Shown: positions 15,916 through 24,657 of the stretch, in pieces | Position numbering within the stretch: position 1 is the first letter of the stretch | Layout: each line of letters begins with the position of its first letter | Made by a program: the position numbers and the translations under genes | Notes under the pieces: generated by a model | What the model saw: only the letters and a program-made list of their open reading frames with translations | Database searches by the model: none | What the model was told of the DNA's origin: nothing | DNA from: Achromobacter sp. MYb9 | Lineage (GTDB): Bacteria; Pseudomonadota; Gammaproteobacteria; Burkholderiales; Burkholderiaceae_B | Assembly: GCF_002975275.1 (NCBI RefSeq) | Contig: NZ_PCOQ01000013.1 | Location: forward strand, 1-64,000 | Reading direction: 5' to 3' | Length of the DNA: 64,000 bases

Positions 15916-17466
15916 TCAGTCGCCTGCGTCCAGACGCCGCACCAGGGCGATGTAACGGCGTTGCGCCTGATCGACGGGCAACCCGGCCAGAAGACGCCAG
16001 GCGGCATGCCGGATCTGGCTGCGGGCATCCGCAACGGGCGGGGCCGCCGGCGGCGCGTCGCCGTGGCGCGCTTGCTGTTCGTAGGCGGTAAGCCGGATCA
16101 CCACCGCGGCGGAGGGCGGTGCGGGCAGCGAACGCAATTCGATGACGGCCGCTTCAAACGCATCGGGCAGCGCGTTGGCGTCGAGGGCCAGGGTGGCCTC
16201 GTCCATGGCGTCGCCTTCGGGTTCGTGGCCGGCGGCGGCGGCCAGCCTGCGCCACAGGGCGTCTTCGGCTTCGGGTTCGTCGGCGCGGGCGGTGACTTTG
16301 CTGATCGCGTTGTTGCGCAGGCGCAGCGTGTGCGTGGCCCCGGCTTCGTACAGGCCGGCCCCGTCCTGCACCTGGAAGCGCAGCGGCAGCGCAATGGCGC
16401 GGCCCGCCAGCGCGGGTTGCCCGACGTCGCGGATTGCGAACGTGTTGCGCGAATAGTCCATCAGCCGCGAGAACAGGGTGATCAGCGCGCCGCGGCCTTC
16501 GTAGACGCCGCTGACGGGGCTATCGCCTTCTTCGGTCCAGACGACGTCCTCGGCGAACAACGGGAACAGCGTTTCGAATTCGCCCGCCAAGAGAGAATCG
16601 CGGTACGCCCCGAGGATGCGCTCGACATCGGCCGCGCCCATCGGGGCGGCGCGCCCGGCCGCGCGCGGCGACTGCGCGGCGGCGGGATCACGGTCCATGA
16701 ATTGCAGCACGGTGGCCGCGACGAGGTCGCGGTCGTTGTCCACGCAGATCATGTGATAGCTGTTGTTCAGCAACACCAGCTGGCTGCCGGCGATGGCGTC
16801 ATGCAGCAGATGCGCCGAACGCACCGACGTAAGCTCGTCCTCGTGCGCGTGCATGATGAGCGTGGGGCAGGCGATGCCGTCCAGCCCGCGCGTGACCGCG
16901 TTGCGCAGCCGATCGACTTCGCGCACGCAGGCCAGCGGCACCCAGCGGTAATGGAAGTTCTCGCCCCGTTCGAACTTGGCCTTGACGATGGACCGGACCA
17001 GCTCGTTCTTGATGCCGTAGGGCTCTTCCTCTTCGACGCGCATGCGCGCGGCCAGGCCCGGAATGCGGTAGACCAGCTTGCGCAGGCCGCGGTACCAGGG
17101 CGTGCTCCAGCCGTCGATGAAGACGGGCGCGGCCAGCGACACGAGCTTGCCCTGCTTGTGCCCGACCCGTTTGCAGAGTTCGACCGCCAGCAGCGCGCCC
17201 AGGCACATGCCCATGACGTGCAGGGTCTCGTGGCGCTGGGCGACTTCGCGGTATTTGTGCGTCACGGCGTCCAGCCAGTCTTCCATGCGGACGGACAGCA
17301 GGTCCTCGGGCGAACCGCCGTGGCCGGGCAGGGTCAGGCTGTAAGTCTGGATGCCGGCGCGTTTCAGTACCTTGTGCATCGACCCGAGGTCGTATTCGGT
17401 TCCGCCCAGTCCATGGATCAGGAGGGCGCCCGTGCCGGACGGGGCGTCGAGGTTACTGGCTGGCAT
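15916..17466 (-). CDS. Alpha/beta hydrolase fused to a SnoaL-like domain
   Basis: A 516-residue protein. I start it at the ATG at 17466, which overlaps the end of the upstream gene by 14 bases and gives a natural hydrolase N-terminus; the longer open frame is only the other reading of that gene. Residues 10-260 form an esterase/thioesterase-like hydrolase: LLIHGLGG oxyanion region, nucleophile elbow VMGMCLGA with Cys88 where Ser is usual, Asp210 (HAHEDELT) and His238 (NNSYHMI). Residues about 285-410 look like an NTF2/SnoaL fold (ILGAYRDSLLAGEFETLFPL, then FAEDVVW). The tail to 516 is helical and not recognised. The substrate is unknown. Coupling to the MASE1-PAS gene suggests a joint function. 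Confidence 0.65.
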   Translation of the reverse strand: MPASNLDAPSGTGALLIHGLGGTEYDLGSMHKVLKRAGIQTYSLTLPGHGGSPEDLLSVRMEDWLDAVTHKYREVAQRHETLHVMGMCLGALLAVELCKRVGHKQGKLVSLAAPVFIDGWSTPWYRGLRKLVYRIPGLAARMRVEEEEPYGIKNELVRSIVKAKFERGENFHYRWVPLACVREVDRLRNAVTRGLDGIACPTLIMHAHEDELTSVRSAHLLHDAIAGSQLVLLNNSYHMICVDNDRDLVAATVLQFMDRDPAAAQSPRAAGRAAPMGAADVERILGAYRDSLLAGEFETLFPLFAEDVVWTEEGDSPVSGVYEGRGALITLFSRLMDYSRNTFAIRDVGQPALAGRAIALPLRFQVQDGAGLYEAGATHTLRLRNNAISKVTARADEPEAEDALWRRLAAAAGHEPEGDAMDEATLALDANALPDAFEAAVIELRSLPAPPSAAVVIRLTAYEQQARHGDAPPAAPPVADARSQIRHAAWRLLAGLPVDQAQRRYIALVRRLDAGD

Positions 17467-18751
17467 CGGCCGGCTCGCGCTCGATCTCGCCCAGCCGCCA
17501 CATGCCGGCCACGACGGCCACGCTGCCGTCAAAGTCGGACAGCGGCGACCCTCGGTCGCTGACCAGCCGCCAGCCGCCCGCCGAATGCGCCACGCGGAAC
17601 AGCAAGGGCGTGCGGTCCTGGGCGCCGGCGCGGCGCGCCGCCCAGTGCATCGCCAGGCGCGACCGGTCTTCCGGATGCGCATGCGCGGTCAGCGACGCAA
17701 GATCCGTGATGGCGCTGGCCGGCAGGCCGAAAGCGTCTTGCAGGTCGCCCGCCAGTTCAAGCTTGCCGTCATGGGGATTGAAGCGGTACATCAGTTGGTG
17801 GCTGCCCGCCAGCGCCAGGTCGAAGCGCCCGCGCCATCGCTCGGCGCTTTCAAGCGCCTGGGCGCGCGCGCCGCGCAGGGTATTGACCAGCAATAGCAGC
17901 AACGCCGTGATCACAAGGTAGACCTGGGTGGCCAGCAGCACGTGCCAGGGGTCGTTGGCCTCGACAAACGGCCCTTCGCCCTGGGCGCTTTGGTACAACG
18001 CCATCAGCATCAGCGTAACCATCGCCAGCGTTCCGCCCGGCGTGCCCCAGACCAGCGCGATCAGCACGGCGAACACCAGCGGCAGATAAGTCAGCTCGAA
18101 GGAGACGACGTAGGGCAGGTTCTGGATCATGTCGCCGTCGAACGTCATGAAGGTCGACACGATCATCAGTGCGTAGGCCGCCGCGCCGATCAGCAGGTCT
18201 CGCATCCGAGGGCCGCCGGAGCGCCGCGGCCGGAATTGCGCCCATCCCGTTAGTGCCGGCGCCAGGATCAGCACGCCGGCCAGATAGGCGGTGACCCAGG
18301 TACGCAGCCGGACCAGCGCGTGGGCATCCTGCGTCAGCCACAGCCAACCGCCGCCCATCAGCGCGCTGCTGGCGGCGCCAGCGACCGCCCCGGCCAGCAG
18401 CGCGGCCACGAAACCCGGGCCTTCGGCGCGTGGCGACAAGCGCTGTACCGTCCAGGCCGCCAGCAGCGAAGACAGGCTGCCCGTCAGTGCGAAGACGATG
18501 GCGGTGGCCGGTTGCCCGCGCGTGCCCAGCGTCAACAGCAACTGGGCGCAGAAGAAGCCCGCGGCCAGCAGCAGCCAGTTGCGGCGCGGCGACAGCAGAT
18601 AGGCGCCAACGGCCACCCCCGGCGGCAGCCAGACGAAGAGCGCGTGGCTGACCGGGTCGTTGAGCAGGTGCGAGAACACGCCGCACAGCAAGTAAGGGAG
18701 GGTCCACAGCAGGCAAAGCGGATTCTTTCTAACCGTGTCGGTCATGCCCAT
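17453..18751 (-). CDS. MASE1-PAS membrane sensor without output domain
   Basis: A 432-residue protein. AAGGA lies 5 bases before the ATG at 18751. Residues about 10-300 hold eight to ten transmembrane helices of the MASE1 sensor type (FVWLPPGVAVGAYLL, then AYLAGVLILAPALTGW). A PAS domain follows at about 310-425 (FDLALAGSHQLMYRFNPHDG, then AHPEDRSRL, then SDFDGSVAVVAGMWRL). No GGDEF, EAL, HAMP or kinase domain is present, and the reading frame ends right after the PAS fold. It may signal through another protein, perhaps the overlapping hydrolase. A truncated ancestral kinase or cyclase is the alternative. Confidence 0.7.
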   Translation of the reverse strand: MGMTDTVRKNPLCLLWTLPYLLCGVFSHLLNDPVSHALFVWLPPGVAVGAYLLSPRRNWLLLAAGFFCAQLLLTLGTRGQPATAIVFALTGSLSSLLAAWTVQRLSPRAEGPGFVAALLAGAVAGAASSALMGGGWLWLTQDAHALVRLRTWVTAYLAGVLILAPALTGWAQFRPRRSGGPRMRDLLIGAAAYALMIVSTFMTFDGDMIQNLPYVVSFELTYLPLVFAVLIALVWGTPGGTLAMVTLMLMALYQSAQGEGPFVEANDPWHVLLATQVYLVITALLLLLVNTLRGARAQALESAERWRGRFDLALAGSHQLMYRFNPHDGKLELAGDLQDAFGLPASAITDLASLTAHAHPEDRSRLAMHWAARRAGAQDRTPLLFRVAHSAGGWRLVSDRGSPLSDFDGSVAVVAGMWRLGEIEREPADASQ

Positions 18752-18922
18752 GTCGGTCCTTGCAATCGCGTTGAGTCGTGGCGAAGCGCGTTCACCGTGA
18801 TCAGCGGGTTATACACGGCCCGGCGGCCGCTGCGAAGCACCCTCGCCACACTGGCACCCGAAAATCTTGGTACCCTTGAATGCACTTCCGTTTCCACCGC
18901 CCTCTCAGTGCCCCAGGTTTCA

Positions 18923-19717
18923 GTGCTTTCCTTGTCCGCTTCGATCGCGTCCGTGCCCGCTTCCGCCCCTTCTGCCGCGGCGCCTGCCGGCCCGCCCGGT
19001 TTCCGCAGACGGCTTCGCCCGTTCGGGCGGCTTTGGATGGGCGCCGTGGTCGTGGCCTTGCTGGTCTTGCTGACCGCTTGCGGCACCACCAAGGTTCAGC
19101 CCGGCTACTACCGGGTCCAGTCGGGCGACACGTTGACGCAGATCGCGCGCAAGCAGGGCACCAGCGTCAGCAACCTGGTGCGATGGAACAGCTTGTCGAA
19201 CTCGAATTCCATCGAGGTCGGGCAGATGCTGCGGGTGGCGCCGCCTGGGGGGCAGGCCAGCACGTCCGCCTCCGGCAAGGCGCAGTCCAAACCCGCCGCG
19301 TCGTCGCCGCGGACGTCCTCGTCGACGAAGCGGCGCACCGCGCCGCCGGGCGCGATCTCGCTGGTGTGGCCGGCCCAGGGCAAGGTCACGCGCGGCTATG
19401 ACGGCGGCGGATCCAACGGCATCGTCATCTCAAATTCGTCCGGCACGCCGGTAGTGGCCGCGGCGGGCGGCACGGTGGCCTATTCGGGCAGTGGCCTGCG
19501 GGGTTATGGCCACCTTGTCATCATCAAGCACAACGCCAGCTTCCTCAGCATCTACGCCCATAACAGCAAGCTGCTGGTCAAGGAAGGCCAGAGCGTGAAG
19601 CAAGGGCAGAAGATCGCCGAAATGGGCAACAGCGACAGCAAGCAGGTCGGGCTGTATTTCGAATTGCGCTATGACGGCCAGGCGGTCGACCCGGCGGGGA
19701 ACCTGCCGCCGAAGTAA
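18923..19717 (+). CDS. NlpD-like LysM/M23 lipoprotein
   Basis: A 264-residue protein when started at the GTG at 18923 (CAGG upstream); the true start is uncertain because the frame is open for 200 codons before it. An Arg-rich segment and a hydrophobic stretch lead to the lipobox LVLLTAC. A LysM domain follows (YYRVQSGDTLTQIARKQG, then NLVRWNSL), then a Ser/Thr-rich linker, then an M23/LytM domain. The catalytic His-x3-Asp and HxH motifs are missing: GIVISNSSGTP and GLYFELRYDG stand in their places. It therefore looks like a non-catalytic NlpD/EnvC-type activator of cell-wall amidases during division. The gene is divergent from the MASE1-PAS gene. Confidence 0.75.
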   Translation: MLSLSASIASVPASAPSAAAPAGPPGFRRRLRPFGRLWMGAVVVALLVLLTACGTTKVQPGYYRVQSGDTLTQIARKQGTSVSNLVRWNSLSNSNSIEVGQMLRVAPPGGQASTSASGKAQSKPAASSPRTSSSTKRRTAPPGAISLVWPAQGKVTRGYDGGGSNGIVISNSSGTPVVAAAGGTVAYSGSGLRGYGHLVIIKHNASFLSIYAHNSKLLVKEGQSVKQGQKIAEMGNSDSKQVGLYFELRYDGQAVDPAGNLPPK

Positions 19718-19734
19718 CCCGGCGGCAACGCGGC

Positions 19735-20490
19735 CTACGGCGTCGCGTCCTGCGTCAGGGTCGAGATGAACGTGGCGGTGCGCGGATCCGTGGGGCGCGA
19801 GAAGAGCGTCCGGGACTCGCCGGATTCCACGACGACGCCATCCAGCAGGAACACCACTTCGCGCGATACGCTGGCGGCCAGGCGCAGGTCGTGCGTGGCC
19901 ATCAGCATGGTCATGCCCTCGGTGGCCAACTGGCGCAGCACGTCCACCACTTCGGCGGCCAGCCCGGGATCCAGCGCAGAGGTCGGCTCGTCGCAGAGCA
20001 GCACGCGGGGCGCGGGCGCCAGCGCGCGGGCAATCGCCACGCGTTGCTGCTGGCCGCCCGACAGGTTGGCGGGCCAGGCGTCGGCCTTTTCTGCCATGCC
20101 GACCTTCTTCAGCAGTTCTTCGGCACGGGCGCGGGCGCGGTCCAGCGGCCACTTCTGCACCGTCAGCAACCCTTCCATCACATTGCCGATCACCGTCTGG
20201 TGCGGAAACAGCTGAAAGTTCTGGAACACCATGCCCGTCTGCTTGCGCACGCGCTGCACCTGATCGCGCGCCAACTTTTGGCCCGGTTCGAATTCAACGG
20301 TTTCGGGCCCGATGGAAAGCGTGCCGCGGTCGGGCACTTCCAGCAGATTCACGCAACGAAGCAGCGTGCTTTTGCCGCTGCCCGACGGGCCGATCAAGGC
20401 GGTGACGCTGCCTTCGGCAATGCTCACGTCCACTTGCTTGAGCACCAGGTTTCCGCCGAAGGATTTTTCGATTTTCTGCAGGCGGATCAT
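19735..20490 (-). CDS. tcyN: Cystine-type amino acid ABC transporter, ATPase
   Basis: A 251-residue ATP-binding subunit with Walker A GPSGSGKST, Q-loop VFQNFQLFPH, signature LSGGQQQRVAIARAL, Walker B VLLCDEPTSALDP and the switch His in MATHDLRLA. It fits the polar amino acid family, closest by eye to E. coli TcyN/YecC. The start ATG overlaps the permease stop by 4 bases. It is third in a binding protein - permease - ATPase operon on the minus strand. Cystine is the likely substrate from family resemblance, but other polar amino acids are possible. Confidence 0.8.
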   Translation of the reverse strand: MIRLQKIEKSFGGNLVLKQVDVSIAEGSVTALIGPSGSGKSTLLRCVNLLEVPDRGTLSIGPETVEFEPGQKLARDQVQRVRKQTGMVFQNFQLFPHQTVIGNVMEGLLTVQKWPLDRARARAEELLKKVGMAEKADAWPANLSGGQQQRVAIARALAPAPRVLLCDEPTSALDPGLAAEVVDVLRQLATEGMTMLMATHDLRLAASVSREVVFLLDGVVVESGESRTLFSRPTDPRTATFISTLTQDATP

Positions 20491-21236
20491 CGGCTTTTCT
20501 CGGAGAACACGGCGTGCTGGCCAAAACGCCGTTCCAGGCGGACCTGCGCGGCGGACAGGACGGAACTGAACACCAGATAGATCAGCGCGGCCTCGGTGTA
20601 GAGGATCAGCGGTTCATAGGTGACGGCCGCGATGCGTTGCGCGGCCTGGAAGATCTCGGGCACGGTCAGCACCGCCGCCAGCGACGTGTCCTTGACCAGC
20701 GCGATGAACGAATTCGACAGGGGCGGCACCGCCACGCGGGCCGCCTGCGGCAGGATGGTCCGGCGCAGCGCCTGGCCACGCGTCATGCTGAGCGAGTACG
20801 CCGCTTCCCACTGGCCCTTGGTGATGGATTCGATGGCGCCGCGGATGACTTCCGAGTTGTAGGCGCCCACGTTCAGCGTGAAGCCGATCAGCGCGGCGGG
20901 CAGCGGGTCCAGCACGATGCCCACGCTGGGCAGGCCGTAAAAGATCACGAACAACTGCACCAGCAGCGGCGTCCCGCGGATCAGCCACACATAGAAGCGC
21001 ACCACCGCCACCAGCGGCGCCGGGCCGAACAGCCGGATCAGCGCCACCACGAACGCAAGCGCCAGCCCCAGCGCGAAAGACATCAGCGTGAGCGGCACCG
21101 TGAACACCAGCCCGGCGTGCAGCAGCGGCCAGAACGAGTCGGCCATCAACTGCACCCAGGCCGGCACGGTCCACGACCCGATTTGCGCCAGCAGCCAATC
21201 GGGCATGACGGCTTGCAGCCAGGAGGGTAGCGTCAT
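20487..21236 (-). CDS. tcyL: Cystine-type amino acid ABC transporter, permease
   Basis: A 249-residue inner-membrane permease of the His/Glu/Gln/cystine class. RGTPLLVQLFVIFYGLP, SITKGQWEAA and ILPQAARVAVPPLSNSFI match E. coli TcyL/YecS closely, and the EAA coupling loop is present. The N-terminus is about 35 residues longer than in that homologue. It is preceded by the binding protein gene with a 15-base gap and overlaps the ATPase gene. Confidence 0.82.
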   Translation of the reverse strand: MTLPSWLQAVMPDWLLAQIGSWTVPAWVQLMADSFWPLLHAGLVFTVPLTLMSFALGLALAFVVALIRLFGPAPLVAVVRFYVWLIRGTPLLVQLFVIFYGLPSVGIVLDPLPAALIGFTLNVGAYNSEVIRGAIESITKGQWEAAYSLSMTRGQALRRTILPQAARVAVPPLSNSFIALVKDTSLAAVLTVPEIFQAAQRIAAVTYEPLILYTEAALIYLVFSSVLSAAQVRLERRFGQHAVFSEKSR

Positions 21237-21251
21237 GTGCGTGCCCGTCGC

Positions 21252-22034
21252 TTATTGCGCCGACAGGTCCGTGCCGAAATATTTGACGGATATGGTTTTG
21301 TAGGTGCCGTCGGCCTTGATGTCGGCCAGCGCCTTGTTGATGGCGGCTTGCAGCTCGGGGTTGCCCTTGCGGATCAGCACGCCGGAATTGCTGAATTCAG
21401 CGGTCTTGTCGGTGGCGGCGATTTTCACCCGCGCGTTGGGTTTCTGCTTCTTGAAGTCCAGGAACGACAGGTTGTCGTTGACCGTGGCTTCCACGCGGCC
21501 CGAGGTCAGCAGGTCAATGGCTTCGTTGAAACCCTGCACGGCAATCACTTCCGCGCCGTGGCTTTGCGCCAGCTTGCCGAAATTGCTGGTCAGCGTATTG
21601 GCCGACTTCTTGCCCTTCAGGTCGGCAAATGATTTGATGGTGGTGTTGTCGTCGCGCACGATCAGCACCGCTGCCGAAGAGATATAGGCATCGGAAAAAT
21701 CGTATTTGGCTTTGCGCGCGTCGGTGATCCCGACCTGGTTGATGACGGCATCGTAGCGCTTGGCGTCCAGCCCAGCGATCAGGCCGTCCCACTTGCCTTC
21801 CACGAATTGAGCCTTCACGCCCAGGCGTTCGGCGATGGCGCGGCCAATGTCCACATCAAAACCGGTAAGCTGACCCGATGCATCGTGGAAGGTGAAGGGC
21901 GCATACGTGCCTTCGGTGCCGATCTTGAACGTGCCGGCGGATTTGATCTGGTCCAGGCCGGACTGGGCGTGGGCAGCGGTCAGGGCGGCGGCCTGGATAA
22001 GGCCGGCGATGAACAGCGAGCGGAAGAGTTTCAT
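21252..22034 (-). CDS. tcyJ: Cystine-type ABC transporter, substrate-binding protein
   Basis: A 260-residue periplasmic protein with a cleavable signal (LFIAGLIQAAALTAAHAQ). Binding-fold marks of the cystine group are present: GTFKIGTEGTYAPFTFHD, LTGFDVDIGRAIAERLGV, KWDGLIAGL, DAVINQVGITDARK and YDFSDAY. These align with E. coli TcyJ/FliY. It is the first gene of the operon. The upstream DNA (22115-22160) is unusually AT-rich, as expected for a promoter or a CysB-type site. Confidence 0.82.
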   Translation of the reverse strand: MKLFRSLFIAGLIQAAALTAAHAQSGLDQIKSAGTFKIGTEGTYAPFTFHDASGQLTGFDVDIGRAIAERLGVKAQFVEGKWDGLIAGLDAKRYDAVINQVGITDARKAKYDFSDAYISSAAVLIVRDDNTTIKSFADLKGKKSANTLTSNFGKLAQSHGAEVIAVQGFNEAIDLLTSGRVEATVNDNLSFLDFKKQKPNARVKIAATDKTAEFSNSGVLIRKGNPELQAAINKALADIKADGTYKTISVKYFGTDLSAQ

Positions 22035-22114
22035 GGCAATGCTCCACGGATGATCGGTGTCATTCTGGAGAGCTTGCGGGTGTGCAATGCCCTCCGGCTT
22101 AGCCGCACTCTAAC

Positions 22115-22160
22115 AACGCGTCTATTTTTCCACAAAGCATAAGGAATAGTAAAAATATAG
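22115..22160. promoter_or_regulatory. AT-rich divergent promoter region
   Basis: A short A+T-rich island with CTATTTTTCC (22122-22131) and, 11 bases later, GGAATAGT followed by AAAAATATAG. It forms a loose inverted repeat between the cystine importer operon and the P1 peptidase gene. A CysB-like or other LysR-type site is possible, but no consensus could be assigned. Confidence 0.3.
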
Positions 22161-22237
22161 CGGCAAGTCATAAGGTTACGCACGCCCGGCGCGGTCCGCG
22201 CCGGGCGCACTCAATCGGCATGGCGAGGGAGAATGGT

Positions 22238-23314
22238 GTGGAACAGCAATGGAACAGGCGGGCGTTCATGATGGCGGCGGCGGGCGCGGCGGCGTTTGCC
22301 GGGGTGATGCCCGCGCAAGGCGGCAACGGCTTGCGGCTGACGCCGGGCGGGGGCAGCATTACCCAGGTATCGGGCCTGCGCGTGGGCCATTACACCGATA
22401 CCCGGCGCCCGACCGGCTGCACGGTCATCATCGCCGAGGCCGGCGCCACGGGCGGGGTCGATGTGCGCGGCGCCGCGCCCGGCACCCGCGAGACCGATCT
22501 GCTCAATCCCATGAACATGGTGGACAAGGTGCATGCCATCGTGCTGTCGGGTGGCAGCGCGTTCGGCCTGGACGCCGCTACCGGCGTCATGCGCTACCTG
22601 GAAGAAAAGAAGATCGGCTTTGATGTGGGCGTGGCGCACGTGCCCATCGTGCCGGCCGCCATCCTGTTCGACCTGGGCGTGGGCGATGCGTCCATCCGGC
22701 CCGATGCGGCGGCGGGTTACCAGGCTTGCAAGGCGGCCGCCACCGACGCGCCGCAAGAGGGCAATGTCGGCGCCGGGGCCGGCGCGACGGTGGGTAAGCT
22801 GTATGGCGCCAAGCGCGCCATGAAAGGCGGCATCGGCAGCGCGTCGCTGACGGTGGCGGGCGTGACGGTCGGCGCGATCGTGGCGGTGAATGCGGTGGGC
22901 GACGTGCTGGACCCCGCCACCGGCCGCATCCTGGCCGGCGCGCGCACCGCCGACGGCAAGCATCTGCTGGACACGCGCGCCGCCATCCTGGCGGGCGACC
23001 TGCCCAATGCCATGCGCCCCGGCACCGCCACCACCATTGGCGTGGTCGCCACCGACGCCACCCTGACCAAGGCGCAGGCCCAGAAGATCGCCGGCATGGC
23101 CCACGACGGCCTGGCCCGCACCATCAACCCGATCCACACGATGATGGACGGCGACACGATCTTCGCGCTGGGCACCGGCACCCTGGGCAAACCGGGCAAC
23201 GTGATGCTGCTGGGCGTCATGGCGGCGGAGGCGATGGCGATCGCGGTGCAGCGCGCCATCCTCGCGGCACGCGCGGTGGAGGGCTTTCCCGCCGCCGTCG
23301 ATTTCATCGCCTGA
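22238..23314 (+). CDS. P1 family peptidase (DmpA/NylC-like), Tat-exported
   Basis: I prefer the GTG at 22238: AGGGAG lies about 9 bases upstream, and it gives a compact Tat signal (QQWNRRAFMMAAAGAAAFAG). The ATG at 22220 would add six residues. The 358-residue protein shows the P1 family pattern: ITQVSGLRVGHYTD, GCTVIIAE, then VHAIVLSGGSAFGLDAATGV, GNVGAGAGATVGK and DGDTIFALGTG. These enzymes are self-cleaving Ntn-type hydrolases acting on N-terminal residues, beta-peptides or amide oligomers. The twin-Arg motif NRRAF suggests it is exported folded. The substrate is unknown. The gene is monocistronic and divergent from the cystine importer. Confidence 0.8.
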   Translation: MEQQWNRRAFMMAAAGAAAFAGVMPAQGGNGLRLTPGGGSITQVSGLRVGHYTDTRRPTGCTVIIAEAGATGGVDVRGAAPGTRETDLLNPMNMVDKVHAIVLSGGSAFGLDAATGVMRYLEEKKIGFDVGVAHVPIVPAAILFDLGVGDASIRPDAAAGYQACKAAATDAPQEGNVGAGAGATVGKLYGAKRAMKGGIGSASLTVAGVTVGAIVAVNAVGDVLDPATGRILAGARTADGKHLLDTRAAILAGDLPNAMRPGTATTIGVVATDATLTKAQAQKIAGMAHDGLARTINPIHTMMDGDTIFALGTGTLGKPGNVMLLGVMAAEAMAIAVQRAILAARAVEGFPAAVDFIA

Positions 23315-23373
23315 CGGGTTCGCGCTGCCCCGGCGACCCTCCTGACCTCAGGTTGTCACAGGAAGGGGACATC

Positions 23374-23403
23374 ATGGCGGACACCGGGGTTCCGGTGTCC
23401 TGA
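23374..23403 (+). promoter_or_regulatory. Leader mini-ORF with overlapping hairpin upstream of the haemolysin III gene
   Basis: GGAAGGGG precedes an ATG that opens a 9-codon reading frame (MADTGVPVS, then TGA). The same bases form a hairpin, GGACACCGG-GGTT-CCGGTGTCC (23379-23400), so translation of the mini-ORF would melt the stem. The next start codon is the haemolysin III ATG, 13 bases after the mini-ORF stop. This looks like a translational leader, but it could be chance. Confidence 0.4.
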
Positions 23404-23416
23404 CAGGGGGCTCATT

Positions 23417-24049
23417 ATGTATAAGGGCGAACGATTCAACGGCGCGACCCATCTGGCTGGCCTGGCCCTGGCCGTGGGGGCGTCCGGATGGCTGATCACG
23501 CGCGCGGCCGAGCTGAAGGTGGATACCCGGCAGATCGTCAGTTGCGTGGTGTTCGCGGCGTCGATGATCGCCGTCTACGCGTCATCGGTGCTGTATCACT
23601 GCACCCGCGGCCGCAACAAGGCGCGCTGGGCCAAGGCCGACCACTGCGCCATCTATCTGTTGATTGCCGGCACCTATACCCCGCTGGCGTTCGGGCCGGT
23701 TGCCCACGGCTGGGGCGCGGCGATGGGCGTGGCGATCTGGCTGCTGGCCGCCGTCGGGATCAGCCGGGAATTGTGGTGGGCGCGCGGCGCGGCGCCCGCC
23801 TTGCCGCTGTATCTGGCGATGGGCTGGCTGGGGGTGATGTTCGCCGCCCCGATCGCGGGCGCCCTGTCATCCGCGGGGCTGGCCTGGCTGCTGGCGGGCG
23901 CGGCGGCTTATACGATCGGCACGCTGTTCTACGTCAACGACAAGCGCTGGCGCCACGCCCATGGCATCTGGCACCTGTTCGTGATGGGCGGATCGGCTTG
24001 CCATTTCGTCACGGTGTTCGGCTTTCTGCGCTACGGCACGCCCGCCTGA
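23417..24049 (+). CDS. Haemolysin III / PAQR family membrane protein
   Basis: A 210-residue membrane protein with seven transmembrane helices and the metal-site pattern of the HlyIII/PAQR family: SSVLYHCTRG after helix 2, DHCAIYLLIAGTYTPLAF in helix 3, and HGIWHLFVMGGSACHF in helix 7. Their His and Asp residues would bind zinc. Bacterial members are linked to membrane lipid homeostasis or ceramidase-like hydrolysis, and true haemolysis is doubtful. AGGGGG lies 9 bases before the ATG. The leader carries a mini-ORF and hairpin. Confidence 0.85.
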   Translation: MYKGERFNGATHLAGLALAVGASGWLITRAAELKVDTRQIVSCVVFAASMIAVYASSVLYHCTRGRNKARWAKADHCAIYLLIAGTYTPLAFGPVAHGWGAAMGVAIWLLAAVGISRELWWARGAAPALPLYLAMGWLGVMFAAPIAGALSSAGLAWLLAGAAAYTIGTLFYVNDKRWRHAHGIWHLFVMGGSACHFVTVFGFLRYGTPA

Positions 24050-24082
24050 GCGTGGCGGACAGGGCGCAACGAAAGAACGGTG

Positions 24083-24556
24083 TCATCGCCAACCGGCCAG
24101 CGGCAGCATGCCGCCCCGGTCTTTCACTTTCCGCATGACGATATGCGAACACAGGTCGCGTACCCCGGCGATCTTGCTCAGCTTGTCTTCCACGAATTGG
24201 GAAAACGCCGACAGGTTGCGGGTGCGCACCGTCAGGATGTAGTTTGAGGCCCCGGTCACGATGCTGGCTTCGGTGATCTCGTCGTGCGCGGCGATGCCGG
24301 CCAGGAAGGCTTCGTGCCAGCCGGGGCGGGACTGGTCCAACGACACATGGACGATGGCCTCGAGTTCAAACCCGAGTTTCTCGGCGTCCAGCACCGCGCG
24401 ATACTGGCGGATCATCCCGCCTTCCTCCAGCGCCCGCACGCGGCGCAGGCAGGCCGACGGCGACAGCGCGACCTGTTCGGCCAGATCCTGATTGCTCAGT
24501 TGGCCGTTCTCTTGCAGGCGGTACAGGATGCGCTGATCAATCGCGTCTAGTTGCAT
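24083..24556 (-). CDS. kynR: Lrp/AsnC regulator, KynR type
   Basis: A 157-residue regulator counted from the ATG at 24556, which begins with the canonical LDAIDQRILYRLQENGQLS helix; an upstream ATG at 24589 would add 11 residues. The DNA-binding helix-turn-helix is followed by the RAM ligand domain (ITEASIVTGASNYILTVRT). The divergent neighbour is kynureninase, and KynR proteins of this family activate kyn genes in response to kynurenine. The regulatory role is therefore inferred from the gene pair. An inverted repeat lies in front of kynU. Confidence 0.82.
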   Translation of the reverse strand: MQLDAIDQRILYRLQENGQLSNQDLAEQVALSPSACLRRVRALEEGGMIRQYRAVLDAEKLGFELEAIVHVSLDQSRPGWHEAFLAGIAAHDEITEASIVTGASNYILTVRTRNLSAFSQFVEDKLSKIAGVRDLCSHIVMRKVKDRGGMLPLAGWR

Positions 24557-24657
24557 GGTGCAATCCAATTCTAAAAATCCGGGTTCCATGCAATTTACTG
24601 CGGAATCTTAGGGTAAGCCACGCCCGGATTTGCAATATTTCGGCCCCGGCGCGCTGC

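Noticed and set aside
22184..22207. GC-rich hairpin GCCCGGCGCGG-TC-CGCGCCGGGC as a terminator
   Set aside because: No T-run follows on either strand and it lies just before the P1 peptidase start, so termination is unlikely.
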